From Acidobacteriota bacterium (GTDB lineage: Bacteria; Acidobacteriota; Terriglobia; Terriglobales; Acidobacteriaceae), in NCBI GenBank assembly GCA_021780095.1, contig JAJXZK010000389.1, forward strand, positions 1 to 6,369: DNA of 6,369 nucleotides. Direction: 5' to 3'. Below are positions 5,963 through 6,369 of this stretch, in pieces. Position numbers and translations under genes: made by a program. Each line of letters starts with the position of its first letter. Within the stretch, counting starts at the first letter, position 1. A model generated the notes under the pieces. It did no database searches, was not told the origin of the DNA, and was given only the letters and a program-made list of their open reading frames with translations.

Positions 5963-6369
5963 ATGGCATACAGCGATAAGGTAATTGAGCACTATAACAA
6001 TCCGCGCAACGTCGGTCAGATGGATAAGAACAGCACCGAAGTTGGCACAGGACTGGTCGGCGCTCCAGAGTGCGGCGACGTGATGCGGCTCCAGATTAAA
6101 GTGAATCCGGATACGCGTGTGATCGAAGACGCCAAGTTCAAGACCTTCGGGTGCGGTTCGGCCATTGCGTCTTCTTCCCTGGCAACCGAATGGGTGAAGG
6201 GCAAGACGGTGGACGAAGCGCTCGAGATCAAGAATACGGACATCGTGAAAGAGCTGGCGTTGCCGCCGGTGAAGATTCACTGTTCCGTGTTGGCGGAAGA
6301 CGCGATTCGCGCCGCCATCGGCGATTGGAAAAAGAAGAATGTTGTCGAGGGTCAAACCGCATCGACCCC
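5963..6369 (+). CDS. iscU: Iron-sulfur cluster scaffold protein IscU (3' end outside window)
   Basis: A small cytoplasmic scaffold on which IscS-derived sulfur and iron are assembled into [2Fe-2S] clusters. It begins M-A-Y-S-D-K-V-I, nearly identical to the E. coli start, and keeps all cluster ligands: Cys37 in A-P-E-C-G-D with the associated Asp39, Cys64 in F-G-C-G-S-A, and His106-Cys107 in K-I-H-C-S-V. The numbering is one ahead of E. coli from Cys64 on because of a one-residue insertion near residue 50. L-P-P-V-K (100-104) is the motif recognised by the chaperone HscA, so HscA/HscB are expected in this genome. GGAGGA (5954-5959) precedes the ATG. The frame is still open at the window edge after 135 residues, slightly longer than the 128 of E. 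coli, so the stop should be close; the tail (V-V-E-G-Q-T) is not conserved. Confidence 0.96.
   Translation, partial: MAYSDKVIEHYNNPRNVGQMDKNSTEVGTGLVGAPECGDVMRLQIKVNPDTRVIEDAKFKTFGCGSAIASSSLATEWVKGKTVDEALEIKNTDIVKELALPPVKIHCSVLAEDAIRAAIGDWKKKNVVEGQTAST

Noticed and set aside
5810..6355. 181-codon minus-strand open frame across the iscS end and iscU
   Set aside because: Antisense to unmistakable IscS and IscU coding sequence, with no protein features.

Overview
This window is ordinary chromosomal sequence from a moderately GC-rich bacterium. The Gram-negative type outer-membrane barrel gene, the IscR-type regulator followed by iscS and iscU, and the general style of the genes suggest an Acidobacteriota member (Terriglobia-like). 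That taxonomic guess is an inference from gene content and was not tested by a search. I see no phage, transposase, CRISPR array or plasmid function.

Layout. Positions 1-1130 hold the 5' part of a minus-strand alpha/beta hydrolase (esterase-like) that runs off the left edge. A 424-bp stretch without a confident gene follows; it contains a 22-codon reading frame with a textbook ribosome binding site upstream of the hydrolase. A minus-strand tRNA-Val(GAC) with its own sigma70-like promoter sits at 1555-1631. Diverging from it is a plus-strand integral-membrane CDP-alcohol phosphatidyltransferase (1698-2312), whose details recall the eukaryotic-type cardiolipin synthases more than PgsA. A convergent 53-residue putative zinc-binding protein (2413-2574, minus) follows, then a DinB-family protein (2822-3337, plus). 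Ten bases further on is a convergent outer-membrane beta-barrel protein with a signal peptide (3348-3968, minus).

The right third is an iron-sulfur cluster assembly (ISC) operon on the plus strand: an Rrf2/IscR regulator (4127-4612), cysteine desulfurase IscS (4654-5907) and scaffold IscU (5963 to beyond the right edge). Upstream of iscR is a sigma70-like promoter whose spacer holds a perfect 15-bp palindrome matching the core of the E. coli type 1 IscR site, so classical negative feedback is likely: holo-regulator bound there would block RNA polymerase when clusters are plentiful. IscS supplies sulfur as a persulfide, IscU builds the cluster, and the LPPVK motif in IscU predicts an HscA/HscB chaperone pair, probably further downstream.

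The points most worth a second look are the unannotated 53-residue C/H-C-C protein, the IscR-type operator, the CRLS1-like features of the phosphatidyltransferase, the small leader reading frame in front of the hydrolase, and the GGGACACT direct repeats. I found no convincing new multi-gene system here.
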